Source: Leptospira terpstrae serovar Hualin str. LT 11-33 = ATCC 700639
GTDB taxonomy: Bacteria; Spirochaetota; Leptospiria; Leptospirales; Leptospiraceae
Direction: 5' to 3'
Assembly (NCBI RefSeq): GCF_000332495.1
Contig: NZ_AOGW02000010.1
Location: forward strand, 558,001-622,000
DNA: 64,000 bases
Shown: positions 1 through 9,503 of the stretch, in pieces
Layout: every line of letters starts with the position of its first letter
Position numbering within the stretch: position 1 is the stretch's first letter
Position numbers and translations under genes: made by a program
Notes under the pieces: generated by a model
Told to the model about the DNA's origin: nothing
What the model saw: only the letters and a program-made list of their open reading frames with translations
Databases searched by the model: none

Positions 1-245
1 ATGTAGAGATTGTAATACAAACCTCCCTTCCATTTCAAAAATCCGCCTCCCGGTACAAAGCTAACATTGGGTAGATCCAAAACAGCCTTATGGTCTTCAT
101 GTATGGGTAAATGTGAGAATAAAAAGAAATCATATTCCTCTTTATGAGGGAATGCTTTTAAAGTTTCGGCAATGAGCCTACCTACTCCGGATACCCTTGT
201 CGACAATGGCCTTGCATCTAATCCAATCCGTTTGGTCCTTACCAT
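1..245 (-). CDS. Glycosyltransferase family 4, N-terminal part (partial)
   Basis: The reverse strand has an open frame from an ATG at 245 down to the window edge, about 81 codons with no stop. The start reads MVRTKRIGLDARPLST followed by a SGVGRLIAE motif. That is the usual beginning of GT-B-fold (family 4) glycosyltransferases, where the glycine-rich turn after the first strand contacts the acceptor. The catalytic C-terminal Rossmann domain is outside the window, so the sugar and acceptor cannot be told. The ATG overlaps the TAA stop of the upstream cysQ gene (ATGGTAA, 7 bases shared), so the two are probably translationally coupled and in one operon. Family assignment is inferred from a short N-terminus only. 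Confidence 0.75.
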   Translation of the reverse strand, partial: MVRTKRIGLDARPLSTRVSGVGRLIAETLKAFPHKEEYDFFLFSHLPIHEDHKAVLDLPNVSFVPGGGFLKWKGGLYYNLY

Positions 246-1108
246 CGTTCTTTTACCTTTAGAGATAATTGATGGAAATCAATTTTAGATTCCAAATAAT
301 TGACAGCTGTTTTTTTCCCAGCAACTAAACCAAATGAAAGAGTTTGTGCTTGGTTGAATTGATATCCTTTGTCTTTCAATGGAAAACAAATAAAATTTTC
401 TTCATCCAATAGAGCGATTCCCCCACAAATATCCCATTCATTCTTTGGTTTTAAAGATACAATGAGGTCAATAAAACCTGCAGAGAGTAGTCCTAATTTA
501 TAGGCAATACTGCCCATGGAACGAATTTCAAAATCTTCATGCCAAAAGGCATCTGAAAATAAACCTTCTTTCATTTCCGATAAGGAGACAAGTAATATCG
601 GTTTTGCTGCAACCGGCTTTGACTCCTCTAGCGGGTGTAATACGGAACTACTTTCAACAACTAAGGTTCTAAAATTTTCTTCCGTTGCAAATGGAGGTTG
701 TAACTTTGCAAAAAAAGTATTTCGATTTTTGGAAAAAAACTCACCTGTAGCTGGATTAAAGATCACTCCCCAAATCGCTTCTCCGTTTCGAACAAGACCC
801 AAACTTAAGGCAAACTGATCATTCTTTTTAACAAATTCGCGAGTTCCATCAATGGGATCTAAAATCCAAACCCATTCCTTGTCCAAACGTCTATTTGTAT
901 CCGTTTTTTCCTCTGACAAAAAGCCATGACTAGGAAATCTTGCAGAGATTTTTTCAAAAAGGTACTCACTTGCAAATAAATCCGCTTCTGTTACTGGATC
1001 GTTCCCACCTTTGTCACGAATTTGAAAGTCCGTTTTATAAATGGAAAGGATTGAGTCTCCAACTGATAATACCCACCGCCAAACGTCCCTGAAATCTCTT
1101 TCTTCCAT
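239..1108 (-). CDS. cysQ: 3'(2'),5'-bisphosphate nucleotidase / inositol monophosphatase family
   Basis: 289 aa member of the Mg2+-dependent inositol-monophosphatase-like phosphatases. CysQ removes the 3' phosphate from PAP/PAPS, recycling a by-product of sulfate assimilation and acyl-carrier modification in the cytoplasm. Visible family motifs are DPVTEAD near residue 37, the GFLSEE metal-binding glutamates near 62, the signature WILDPIDGTREF near 81-92, and the C-terminal EWDICGG aspartate motif near 225. Length is close to that of typical CysQ proteins. The ATG at 1108 follows an AAGGA ribosome site. It sits 18 bases downstream of a small exported-protein gene and overlaps the following glycosyltransferase start. 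An inositol monophosphatase role cannot be excluded from sequence alone. Confidence 0.85.
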   Translation of the reverse strand: MEERDFRDVWRWVLSVGDSILSIYKTDFQIRDKGGNDPVTEADLFASEYLFEKISARFPSHGFLSEEKTDTNRRLDKEWVWILDPIDGTREFVKKNDQFALSLGLVRNGEAIWGVIFNPATGEFFSKNRNTFFAKLQPPFATEENFRTLVVESSSVLHPLEESKPVAAKPILLVSLSEMKEGLFSDAFWHEDFEIRSMGSIAYKLGLLSAGFIDLIVSLKPKNEWDICGGIALLDEENFICFPLKDKGYQFNQAQTLSFGLVAGKKTAVNYLESKIDFHQLSLKVKERW

Positions 1109-1126
1109 TCAGTCCTTATAGGAAAT

Positions 1127-1555
1127 CTAATTCTTTTTTTCTTCTTTATGAGCGTTTGAACCTAAATCCAAACCTTCCGGTTTTTCTAATACAATTTCTT
1201 CTGAAGGAGAAGTAACATATGTCTCGGGATCAACAGGAAATAGGTATTGAAAATAATAGTTTTTATATTTAACAAAAAATGTATTTGTTCCTTCTGGACG
1301 TTCCGTCTGTAAATCTTGGAATTTAAGTTCTTTTAGATCTTTTTTTGGATTTGCTAATCGTTTGGAAAGTGTACTACGAACTGAACTAACCATATTGGTT
1401 TCAAAATTCTTTTTTTTCTGCTCTTCCGTTAATTTTGGATTTCGAAGGTAATCTTCTAGTTTAGTAAACTCTTCCGCCAAACCGGAGTTTTGCTGTGCAA
1501 AAATAACCGTTACCGGAAACAATATAATTATACTTAATATCCAAAATCGTTTCAT
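1127..1555 (-). CDS. Small exported protein of unknown function
   Basis: 142 aa from the chosen start. There are two in-frame ATGs (1561 and 1555). The AGAGGA ribosome site is one base from the first and seven from the second, so I take 1555 (MKRFWIL). A hydrophobic signal sequence ends at an Ala-X-Ala-like VIFA/QQ cleavage site near residue 20. There is no lipobox cysteine. The mature part is highly charged and Lys/Glu-rich, probably mostly helical in its first half, ending in a KKN tail. I recognise no family. It lies between uvrD and cysQ with gaps of 12 and 18 bases, so it is part of the exbB-to-glycosyltransferase unit. It is presumably periplasmic. Confidence 0.75.
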   Translation of the reverse strand: MKRFWILSIIILFPVTVIFAQQNSGLAEEFTKLEDYLRNPKLTEEQKKKNFETNMVSSVRSTLSKRLANPKKDLKELKFQDLQTERPEGTNTFFVKYKNYYFQYLFPVDPETYVTSPSEEIVLEKPEGLDLGSNAHKEEKKN

Positions 1556-1573
1556 AGTCATTCCTCTTCTAGT

Positions 1574-3757
1574 TCATGAAATTATCTCTAATGGTGTGTA
1601 TGCCAATAAGAATTTTTTATCCAAATGAGAACCAAATCTCACTTCTACCTTACGGTTATCTCCTGATCCTGAAATCGTTAAGATCCGCCCCTCCCCGTAA
1701 ACTTTATGACGTACTTTTGTCCCCACTTGGAAATTTCCATCCCCTGTCTTTGCAAGAACCGTTTCGAATTTTTCTTCCGATTTTTGAAATCTTTCGGCTC
1801 TTGGAGTAAATTCAGGCCTGCGCACCCCATAACGGTTTTCGGTAAACTCACCCTCCACAAATTCGCTAGGAAGTTCTTCCAAAAATTGAGAAGGCAGTCG
1901 GGCTTCGATTTCTCCAAACTTACGGGTGAACCGAGAAAAACTTATCTCTAAATTCTTTCGCGCCCGAGTGATGGCAACATAGGCAAGCCTTCTTTCTTCT
2001 TCCAATCCATCCGCAGAATCTATAGATAAAAAATGGGGAAAGGTCCCTTCCTCCATACCTGCCATAAATACATGATAGAATTCTAAACCTTTGGCATTAT
2101 GAACAGTCATAAGGATTACATAGTCAGGTAAGTCCTTGGTATTGTCTTCGCTTGTAATCAGAGAGATGTTTCCTAAATATTCTTCAAGCGTAGCCTCAGG
2201 ATTGTTTTCTTCAAATTCTTTGAGGGCATTTACAAATTCATTTAAGTTGGAAAGCCGGGAAAAAGAATCTTCTGTACCTTCATTTTCCAAAAATTCCCTG
2301 TATCCAGAATGTTCTAAAACATCATAAGCAATTTCCGATGGAGTTTTTCTACCAAGATCCTCCATCGCAGAGTCAAACATTCGATACAAAGAAGCTAACT
2401 TTTGCAAGGTTCCCTTTTTGATTTCAGGTATGGACTTACCCAAACATTCAAACAACGAGAGGCCTTCATTAACGGAATATGATAATAACCGACTGACAGT
2501 GGTGTCTCCAATTCCTCGTGGAGGTGAGTTGATGATACGAAGAAGAGAAGTTGAATCCACAGGATTGACCACAACGGAAAGGTAAGCAATTAAATCTTTT
2601 ACCTCTTTTCTATCAAAGAACCGAAACCCACCAAATATCTTATAAGGAATTGCTTTTTTTCGGAGAGCCTCTTCAAAGTATCGGGACTGGGAATTGGTTC
2701 TATAAAATACTGCAAAATTAGAATACTTCTGGCCCTTTCTCACTCCAACTTGAATTTTTTGGACAATTCCCTCTGCTTCTTCCAATTCATTTTGATAAGA
2801 GGTGAGTTTGATTTTATCACCCATTGGATTTTCTGTTCGAAGAGTTTTATTTGTTCTTTGTTTGTTATTAGAGATTAATGCGGCAGCTGTTTCAATAATA
2901 GTTTTAGTAGAACGATAATTCTCTTCTAATTTGACAACGACTGCATCTGGATAATCTTTTTTAAAATTTAGAATATTAGAAATATCAGCTCCACGCCATG
3001 AATATATGGACTGATCATCATCTCCCACTACACAAAGGTTTTTGTGAAATGACGAAAGTGATTGTACCAAATGGTATTGGATTTTATTTGTATCCTGGTA
3101 TTCATCTACCATGATGTATTTCCAAAGCCTTTGGTATTTTTCCAAAATCACTGGAAAATCACGAAACAAAATAACGGTTTTTAGAATAAGATCTCCGAAA
3201 TCCAAAGCATTTCTTAAATCTTTTCGTTTTTCATATTCTAAAAATACGGAAGCGATGGTTTTTGTATAGGAATCATCTGCTTTCTTTTTGGCATATTCGT
3301 CTGCCGTCATAAAAGAATCTTTTGCAGCAGAGAAAGTATTGGCAAGACTTGAAGGTCGAAACTCTTTTGTATCCATATCTTTGGATTTTAAAATTTCTTT
3401 GATTAGCGACTCTTGCATATCACTGTCATAGACTGTGAAATTATTCCCAAGTCCCAAAACCTTACCTTCTCTACGTAGTAAATACAAACAAAGAGAGTGA
3501 AAAGTCCGAACAAAAGGTTCTCCATTCCCTTCAGGTAACAAACTTCTGCAACGGATACGCATCTCTTCTGCTGCTTTGTTGGTAAAAGTGACAGCAAGAA
3601 TTTGATTTGGATAAACTTTATGGTTTAAGATGAGGTTTGCGATTCTGTAAGTAATTACACGAGTTTTACCTGAACCCGCACCTGCCAAAATCAGAAGTGG
3701 TCCGTCTACTGATTCGACAGCTCGTTTTTGCTCGGAATTGAGTCCAACTAACTCCAC
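1574..3757 (-). CDS. uvrD: UvrD/PcrA-type superfamily 1 DNA helicase
   Basis: 727 aa, 3'-5' SF1 helicase used in nucleotide excision repair, mismatch repair and removal of RNA polymerase or RecA from DNA. Visible motifs: Q-motif LNSEQKRAV at the N-terminus, Walker A GAGSGKTR (about 26-33), Walker B VDEYQDTN (about 220), GDDDQSIYSWRGAD (motif III), VHNAKGLEFYHVF (motif V) and EERRLAYVAITRAR (motif VI). A C-terminal Tudor-like segment (VGTKVRHKVYGEGRIL) is typical of PcrA/UvrD and absent from Rep. The start codon is GTG, immediately after the bamA TAA stop with no intervening base and no clear ribosome site, which suggests coupling to bamA translation. The orthologue may be named pcrA instead. 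Confidence 0.93.
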   Translation of the reverse strand: MELVGLNSEQKRAVESVDGPLLILAGAGSGKTRVITYRIANLILNHKVYPNQILAVTFTNKAAEEMRIRCRSLLPEGNGEPFVRTFHSLCLYLLRREGKVLGLGNNFTVYDSDMQESLIKEILKSKDMDTKEFRPSSLANTFSAAKDSFMTADEYAKKKADDSYTKTIASVFLEYEKRKDLRNALDFGDLILKTVILFRDFPVILEKYQRLWKYIMVDEYQDTNKIQYHLVQSLSSFHKNLCVVGDDDQSIYSWRGADISNILNFKKDYPDAVVVKLEENYRSTKTIIETAAALISNNKQRTNKTLRTENPMGDKIKLTSYQNELEEAEGIVQKIQVGVRKGQKYSNFAVFYRTNSQSRYFEEALRKKAIPYKIFGGFRFFDRKEVKDLIAYLSVVVNPVDSTSLLRIINSPPRGIGDTTVSRLLSYSVNEGLSLFECLGKSIPEIKKGTLQKLASLYRMFDSAMEDLGRKTPSEIAYDVLEHSGYREFLENEGTEDSFSRLSNLNEFVNALKEFEENNPEATLEEYLGNISLITSEDNTKDLPDYVILMTVHNAKGLEFYHVFMAGMEEGTFPHFLSIDSADGLEEERRLAYVAITRARKNLEISFSRFTRKFGEIEARLPSQFLEELPSEFVEGEFTENRYGVRRPEFTPRAERFQKSEEKFETVLAKTGDGNFQVGTKVRHKVYGEGRILTISGSGDNRKVEVRFGSHLDKKFLLAYTPLEIIS

Positions 3758-6634
3758 TTAGAATCGCATATCCCCAATACCAAAAACGAATTGAAAGCTA
3801 TTATTGTCCGGATACAATCCAAAAGGCCGTTCTTCTACCCCAGTATACCGAATTCTTTGTGCAAAATACAATCGAAGCGGCAATACTGGAATTTGAATTC
3901 GAAGTCCAAAACCCCAAGAAAATCGAAAATTAGACATTGATAAGTTTTTGCTAGAAAGGACTAAATTCCCCGGATCATTGACAACCAAAGGTGAGTCTGG
4001 AATTTTTTGGCCAAAGGAATTATAATTTTCATAAAGGTAAGTTTCCACTGGTTCAGAATATCTTTGTGCTTGGACCAAAGAATCATAGTTCTTAAAGAAC
4101 TCTTTTCTTTCCCCCACTGCTCTGTTGATTTGTTCATACATAGCGCCTGCATCGAAGAACACAACAAACCAGAGTAACGAAGGTTCGATGGGGAAACGGA
4201 GCTCTGAAGTAAACAAAACCCGGCTGGAGGCACCATTTTTCCATTCATCAGGATAGTATTTATCATCAAAAAACCAACCACGAAGAGATTCATATCCTCC
4301 GAGGAACAACCGGTCCTGAACTTGAATGTAGGGGATCCGTTCTTTATCCTGATTTTTATACTTAGGTGTCCTTTCAAATGTAAACACAGATGAAGTTCGG
4401 AATTGTTGGACCACACGCCATCGCCTAAGAGCATTTTTGCGGATGAGACCAAAGAATGTATAATCGAACCAGGTATGATAGTATTCTAAAATAGGACTAA
4501 ACTGATCGAAATGTGACTCTCCCCCTAGGAACTGGCCCACGTTATCCACAGAGAAAATTAAATTAAAACCTTGGGTCGAATTGAATACGTTATCCCTACT
4601 ATCATAAGCAATACCATTGGTAAGTTGGGAACGAAATTGCCATCCGCGATCTACTTCAGCTAGTACCTGATCAGATACGAGTGATGTTGGCCGAGTTGAT
4701 GCAAAAAAGGATGGAGAATAACGATGGAAGTGTGTCCAGTTGATTAGGAATCTATGACCAAGTCCTGCACTGACACCGACCCCAGCACGTTCGTATGAAG
4801 CAACTTCCTTAATCCCTTGGTTGTTGTTCTCTGTAATAGAAGTGGCACCCACAAACAAAGTTCGGGAAGAATAAAATGCGGAAAGCGTAAGCGACCAAGG
4901 TTTGTCCATAAACCATGGTTCTGTCCAAGAAATTTGCAAATAACGACGGATAGGTCCAAATTCCACACGACCGGTAATTTGTTGCCCCGATCCATTCAGG
5001 TTATTTTCACCTAACTGAGTAAAGATGGAAAATCCAGTGATCGTTCCATAACCTCCTCCCATGGAGACAGTTCCAGTAGGCTGTTCCACAAGTTCAATGA
5101 TTAGGTTCATTTTGGTTTCATCAGAACCAGGTCTCATATTAAAGTTTACTTCTTTAAAATAACCTAAGTTAAAAATACGTTCCCTTGACCTATTGACAAG
5201 AGTTGAATTAAAAAGATCACCTGGTTTAAATAAAAGTTCTCTTCGAACTACCCGGTCTTGTGTTTTTTTATTTCCCTTAATAATGATGTTTTCGATAAAA
5301 GCTAAGTTGTTTTCACGAATCGTAAAATCTACGTGAATGAATTTTTTTCCTCTTAACTTCGGTTCATCATCATATATCTTTCGTAATTTAGCTACATTTA
5401 GACGACTATATTCTTCATTACAATCTACAGTAGCATCAGAACTTCCACGTTTATCACAATTTTCATAACGAGACAAAGATGCATCACTTAACTCAATCAC
5501 TTTCCGACGCGGAATGACCTGAGCAAACAAATACCCTTTGGCAGAATAAGCTTCGTTAATGGAAGCCCTGTCCTTTTGGAATTTTGTTTCATCAAAAACT
5601 TCCCCTACATCGGCAGGAGCAAATTCAAACTGATCCTCTAAAAATTTGACTGGGTAAACCGGAGACCATTCCTCTTTGGGAGTGCCGATAGGATTGTTTT
5701 CTTTGTTTAAAAATTGTGGCATTCCATTTGGTGCAATGGTCATGTCATGGTTTGTCGTATATCCATTATAAAAATATTGTTCGCCTTCGCTAATCTTAAA
5801 ATTAACGATCACAACACGTTTGTCTTTCTTCTGAGGATTTTCCCAGCGAATTTCCCAATTGGTTCCTTCATTACTGAGTTCTGCATCGACATATCCTCTG
5901 GATTTTAAATAAGCAGATATTTTTTGTTTATCAGATTCAAAAGCAGATTCTTTAAACACACCAGATTCAATAATTCCACTTTCCTTTAAATCCATGATAC
6001 CTTGGATATCATAAGTATCAATTTCACTATTACCGAATATATTGATTTTACTAACGGGAATTTCTTCCCCTTCATCAATGATAAATTTAACTTTAACTGT
6101 GTTCGTATCTGGATTTACTGGTTCTGTTTCAAAACGAACGTAAGCGAGAAAAAAACCTTCATCTCGATATTTCTTTAAAATAACTTCTTTAGAAAGGGTT
6201 ACTTTCTTCGGAGTGATCACTTCATTTTCCTTTAACGGGATCTTATCTCGTAAATCTGAAGGGAAAACTTCATCAGCCCCGATAAAATCTATATCCTTTA
6301 CCCGAGGTCTTTCTTTCACTACAACAAGGATCTTTACGCCTTCTCCATCCATTTCTCCTTGGATGTCAATATGGTAAAAGAATCCAGAAACAAAAAGAGC
6401 ACGCATGTCCGCATTCAAAAGCCCTTGGGATAACTGCATTCCAGGACGCATGTCCATTAAATCCAAAATGTCGTCTGAGGAAGTATTGATATTCCCTTTG
6501 AACTCAACTTTGGTAATCACTTTATCTAAGTATACAGAACGATTCGACCAAAGGGATACCCATTCTGCCGAAACTAGCAAAAGCAGAGATAAGACAAATA
6601 GGCTAATGAATTTTATTGTTTTTCGAATATTCAA
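3758..6634 (-). CDS. bamA: Outer-membrane assembly factor BamA (Omp85)
   Basis: 958 aa, the central beta-barrel of the machinery that inserts outer-membrane proteins. The N-terminal hydrophobic stretch (about residues 7-24) is a signal sequence. Residues to about 560 contain successive POTRA-like repeats (VITKVEFKGN, VSKINIFGN and FIENIIIKGNKKTQDRVVRREL are recognisable beginnings). The last 400 residues are a bacterial surface antigen barrel with the LGGYESLRGW form of the conserved VRGF/Y substrate motif and a terminal aromatic strand ending in F. It is longer than E. coli BamA (810 aa), with extra POTRA or loop sequence. Translation starts at TTG, four bases after the exbD stop. It is co-transcribed with exbB/exbD upstream and uvrD downstream. 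Confidence 0.93.
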   Translation of the reverse strand: MNIRKTIKFISLFVLSLLLLVSAEWVSLWSNRSVYLDKVITKVEFKGNINTSSDDILDLMDMRPGMQLSQGLLNADMRALFVSGFFYHIDIQGEMDGEGVKILVVVKERPRVKDIDFIGADEVFPSDLRDKIPLKENEVITPKKVTLSKEVILKKYRDEGFFLAYVRFETEPVNPDTNTVKVKFIIDEGEEIPVSKINIFGNSEIDTYDIQGIMDLKESGIIESGVFKESAFESDKQKISAYLKSRGYVDAELSNEGTNWEIRWENPQKKDKRVVIVNFKISEGEQYFYNGYTTNHDMTIAPNGMPQFLNKENNPIGTPKEEWSPVYPVKFLEDQFEFAPADVGEVFDETKFQKDRASINEAYSAKGYLFAQVIPRRKVIELSDASLSRYENCDKRGSSDATVDCNEEYSRLNVAKLRKIYDDEPKLRGKKFIHVDFTIRENNLAFIENIIIKGNKKTQDRVVRRELLFKPGDLFNSTLVNRSRERIFNLGYFKEVNFNMRPGSDETKMNLIIELVEQPTGTVSMGGGYGTITGFSIFTQLGENNLNGSGQQITGRVEFGPIRRYLQISWTEPWFMDKPWSLTLSAFYSSRTLFVGATSITENNNQGIKEVASYERAGVGVSAGLGHRFLINWTHFHRYSPSFFASTRPTSLVSDQVLAEVDRGWQFRSQLTNGIAYDSRDNVFNSTQGFNLIFSVDNVGQFLGGESHFDQFSPILEYYHTWFDYTFFGLIRKNALRRWRVVQQFRTSSVFTFERTPKYKNQDKERIPYIQVQDRLFLGGYESLRGWFFDDKYYPDEWKNGASSRVLFTSELRFPIEPSLLWFVVFFDAGAMYEQINRAVGERKEFFKNYDSLVQAQRYSEPVETYLYENYNSFGQKIPDSPLVVNDPGNLVLSSKNLSMSNFRFSWGFGLRIQIPVLPLRLYFAQRIRYTGVEERPFGLYPDNNSFQFVFGIGDMRF

Positions 6635-6638
6635 AAAA

Positions 6639-7070
6639 TCACTTAGTTGTGCCCTTTACCATTGCTAAGTTAAAGCGACTAACACCTGCAGCATTGACTG
6701 CATCGATTACCTTAACTACAACTTGGTAGGACGCACCACCATCTCCACGAATAATGACTTTGTTTTTTTTAGGATCTCTTTCTTTTTCAGGACCAAGGAA
6801 CCCATTTATTTTTTCTGTTAGACCTTCTAGCGGAACAGGTTCCGAACTTTGGTCTAAATAAATTTTCCCTTGTTTATCTACAGTGATGACTAACTCATCT
6901 TTTTGTTTTTCTTTTGCTACGCTGGAAGAACGAGGTAACTCTACTTTCAAAGCAGTGTTCTTTTCCAAAGTAGCATTCATCAAAAAGTAAATCACTATAA
7001 AGGAGATAACATCGATGAGAGGTGCAAGTTCGATATTATTAAATGATTTTTGCGTTTTGCGAAATTTCAT
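6639..7070 (-). CDS. exbD: ExbD/TolR family biopolymer transport protein
   Basis: 143 aa inner-membrane protein with one transmembrane helix (about residues 15-34) and a periplasmic domain. The helix contains the essential proton-carrying aspartate, Asp20 in the APLIDVI context, matching ExbD Asp25/TolR Asp23. With ExbB/TolQ it forms a motor that turns proton flow into force on a TonB- or TolA-like partner. The gene follows exbB by 9 bases and precedes bamA by 4, so motor and outer-membrane assembly genes are transcribed together. No tonB or tolA is visible in the window, so which system it serves is open. ExbD and TolR cannot be separated reliably by eye. Confidence 0.9.
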   Translation of the reverse strand: MKFRKTQKSFNNIELAPLIDVISFIVIYFLMNATLEKNTALKVELPRSSSVAKEKQKDELVITVDKQGKIYLDQSSEPVPLEGLTEKINGFLGPEKERDPKKNKVIIRGDGGASYQVVVKVIDAVNAAGVSRFNLAMVKGTTK

Positions 7071-7079
7071 TTCGTTTGT

Positions 7080-7694
7080 TTATTTGTTTAGGTGTGGTAA
7101 CACCAAATCCGTTACGTTTTCCATTTCCGTAATTCTTTCCTCTTTCATTCGAGAGAAAAGATTATAAAAAATGTAAGCGGGGATTGCAATTCCAAGACCC
7201 ATAGCAGTGGTAATCAATGCTTCAGAAATCCCAACTTCTGCACCTTGTGTCCCTGCACCCTCCGCAAAGGAACGAACAATTCCAATGACTGTTCCGAGAA
7301 CTCCAAGTAAAGGGGCTATGGTGGCAATGGTTCCAAGACCAGTCAAATATCGTTCCATTAAATAAATTTGACGGAATCCTTCTTGGCGGATGTCTTCTTC
7401 CCAAAACTCAATTCCACGGCGTTTGAGTTCAAATGCCATACGAAGGAGAACTGCGGCAGGTGATTGTACATCTTGACCTAACACATCTTTTGCTTCATCC
7501 CATTTTTGTTCACGAGCCAGTTCACGAACTCTTTTGAAATGGTCTTGAGGGATCGCTTTTAGTTTCCAGTAATAAACAAGTCGTTCCACGATGATGGTAA
7601 AACCAACGATGGATACAAAGATGATTAAAATGGGAATGGTTTGCGGAGGAACCGAGGAAATGATTGAATCTGATTTGGCGAAAGGAAAAAACAT
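7080..7694 (-). CDS. exbB: MotA/TolQ/ExbB proton-channel family protein
   Basis: 204 aa with three predicted membrane helices (roughly 20-40, 115-140 and 160-180). The conserved second-half sequence TIATIAPLLGVLGTVIGIVRSF...AEVGISEALITTAMGLGIAIPAY is diagnostic for the TolQ/ExbB fold. It forms the pentameric stator around the ExbD dimer. It is the first gene of the exbB-exbD-bamA-uvrD unit, with a 75-base gap to recN upstream that should hold the promoter. The ribosome-binding region is unusual: a perfect dyad overlaps it (see 7696-7709). Assignment to ExbB rather than TolQ rests only on neighbouring exbD and is tentative. Confidence 0.9.
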   Translation of the reverse strand: MFFPFAKSDSIISSVPPQTIPILIIFVSIVGFTIIVERLVYYWKLKAIPQDHFKRVRELAREQKWDEAKDVLGQDVQSPAAVLLRMAFELKRRGIEFWEEDIRQEGFRQIYLMERYLTGLGTIATIAPLLGVLGTVIGIVRSFAEGAGTQGAEVGISEALITTAMGLGIAIPAYIFYNLFSRMKEERITEMENVTDLVLPHLNK

Positions 7695-7695
7695 G

Positions 7696-7709
7696 AATGG
7701 GACCCCATT
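7696..7709 (-). promoter_or_regulatory. Dyad over the exbB ribosome-binding region
   Basis: AATGGG-AC-CCCATT is a perfect 6-base inverted repeat starting two bases upstream of the exbB ATG. It includes the only purine-rich segment (GGGG) that could serve as ribosome site. It could be an operator or an mRNA hairpin that limits initiation. It does not resemble a Fur box. Confidence 0.3.
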
Positions 7710-7769
7710 GAAGGATTACGAATAGAGTTTTCAGTCTTCCCTTTTTCGCCAAATACTATTTTTACGACT

Positions 7770-9479
7770 CTACCCTGCTTTTTTCATTAGTAAATCTGTC
7801 GCTGCCTTCAGCACCGCAGAGGTCATTTGTTTGCCACCAATCATTCGAGCGAGCTCCCGTTTCCTTTCCTCAAAGTCAAGAATGGAAGCAATTGACACCG
7901 TCCTCCCACCTTCTTGGCGTTTTTCGATCTTAATTTGATGGTCCCCAGAGGCTGCTACCTGCTGAGTGTGTGTGATCAGAAGGATTTGCGAGTTTCGTGC
8001 TAGTTTTTTAAGCTTTGTTGCCATTGCTTCCGCTGCTTCCCCCCCCAGACCAGTGTCGACCTCATCCAAAACCAACATTTGAGGAGAGGGCGCCTGTTTT
8101 CCAAGAACACTCCGAAGAGCAAGCATCACCCGTGATAACTCCCCACCAGAAGCCACTTTACGGAGTGGGCGCGGCTTTTCTCCTGGATTGGCACTAAAAT
8201 AGAATTCAATCTGGTCTAAACCAGATTCGGAAAGAAAATAAGATTTGGACCCTTCTTCCACTTCCCCTTCAGGATTTTCTTCCCAACGAAGAACCACTTG
8301 CAGTTTTCCACCTTCTAGTCCCAAATCAGCCATCTCTTTTTGGACATCCTCTTCAAACTGTGAGATAACATTGCGACGCAATTTGGAAAGTTGAAACCCA
8401 AGTTCTTTCATTTCGGTCAGACATTGGTCTTTTTTGATCCGTAAAAAATCTTCATCCCCAGCTTGTTCATTCCAACGATCAAGCTCCGATTTTTTCTCTT
8501 CGAGTAAAAGATTGATCTCGGCCAAACTGACATTGTATTTTTTCTTTAATTTCTTTATATCTTGGAGTCTGGACTGAACCATATCCAATCTTTCTGGACT
8601 AAAAAAAAGTTCCTCTTCTTCTTCTCTGATGACTGCCTTAAGTGATTTTAATCTGTCATAGACTTCTTCCCATTCTTCCAACATTTCCTTTTTTTCTGGG
8701 ATCAAAATGGATACTTTCTGAATGGCATGGATGAGAGTCGGAAACACTTTGAGAATCGAATTTTCTTTTTCAGTCAATTCTTCTAGCACCAAACGGTAGT
8801 TCTCTGCTAGTTTTTCTCCGTTTGCCAAAAGTGATTCTTCTGTGGATAGACTTTCATCTTCCCCTTCTTTTGGGGAAATAGATTCAATCTCTTCAATTTC
8901 ATACTCTAGAATTTCTTTTCGTTTGAGCATTGTCCTTCTGGTTTCTTCAAAATCAGAAAGTTTTTGTTTCCAATGTCTATATTGTTGTAATGCCGATTTA
9001 AATTTGAACTTTAGGGATTCTAAATTGCCGTATCTGTCTAAAAATTCCAATTGGTTGGATTTTTCGAGAAGGAAGAGTTGTTCGTTTTGGCAATGGATCT
9101 CGGCCATAGATTTTCCAAGTTCTCTTAGGTGTGTGGTGGATGCCAAACTCTCTCCAATTTTCACACGAGCCTTTCCATCTTTCATCAGTTCTTTGGTAAT
9201 GACAATTTCATCCCCGGTGTAACGAAATCCCTGTTCCATTAAGTAGTCTTTCGCTAGGTTTTGACCAGTAAGAGAAAGCACTGCCTGTAAGGAATACCTC
9301 TCCTTACCTTGGCGGATATTCGCAGTCGAACAACGTCCCCCAAACAGGGAAGCCAATGCATCGAAAATTAAGGATTTTCCGGCACCGGATTCACCAGTAA
9401 AGACAGTAAGACCATCCGAAAGGGAAAGTTCTAGGGATTCGAAGAGTGCAAAATCTTTAATTTTCAAATGTGTGATCAT
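7770..9479 (-). CDS. recN: DNA repair protein RecN
   Basis: 569 aa SMC-like ATPase that gathers DNA ends during double-strand break repair. The N-terminal Walker A motif GESGAGKS lies at about 29-36. The middle (about 150-370) is Lys/Glu-rich coiled coil. The C-terminal head carries the ABC signature region VASGGELSRVMLAL, Walker B MLVLDEVDTGLGG and a D-loop. Length matches bacterial RecN (about 550-570). The ATG at 9479 has an AGGAG ribosome site. A sigma-70-like promoter with a perfect dyad in its spacer lies directly upstream (9504-9532), consistent with damage-inducible control. In many bacteria recN is among the most strongly LexA-repressed genes. Confidence 0.95.
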   Translation of the reverse strand: MITHLKIKDFALFESLELSLSDGLTVFTGESGAGKSLIFDALASLFGGRCSTANIRQGKERYSLQAVLSLTGQNLAKDYLMEQGFRYTGDEIVITKELMKDGKARVKIGESLASTTHLRELGKSMAEIHCQNEQLFLLEKSNQLEFLDRYGNLESLKFKFKSALQQYRHWKQKLSDFEETRRTMLKRKEILEYEIEEIESISPKEGEDESLSTEESLLANGEKLAENYRLVLEELTEKENSILKVFPTLIHAIQKVSILIPEKKEMLEEWEEVYDRLKSLKAVIREEEEELFFSPERLDMVQSRLQDIKKLKKKYNVSLAEINLLLEEKKSELDRWNEQAGDEDFLRIKKDQCLTEMKELGFQLSKLRRNVISQFEEDVQKEMADLGLEGGKLQVVLRWEENPEGEVEEGSKSYFLSESGLDQIEFYFSANPGEKPRPLRKVASGGELSRVMLALRSVLGKQAPSPQMLVLDEVDTGLGGEAAEAMATKLKKLARNSQILLITHTQQVAASGDHQIKIEKRQEGGRTVSIASILDFEERKRELARMIGGKQMTSAVLKAATDLLMKKAG

Positions 9480-9503
9480 ATAGACTCCTGTTTGCTACAC
9501 ATA

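Noticed and set aside
8842..9222. 126-codon frame antisense to recN
   Set aside because: Shadow of the strongly conserved recN reading frame, no ribosome site.
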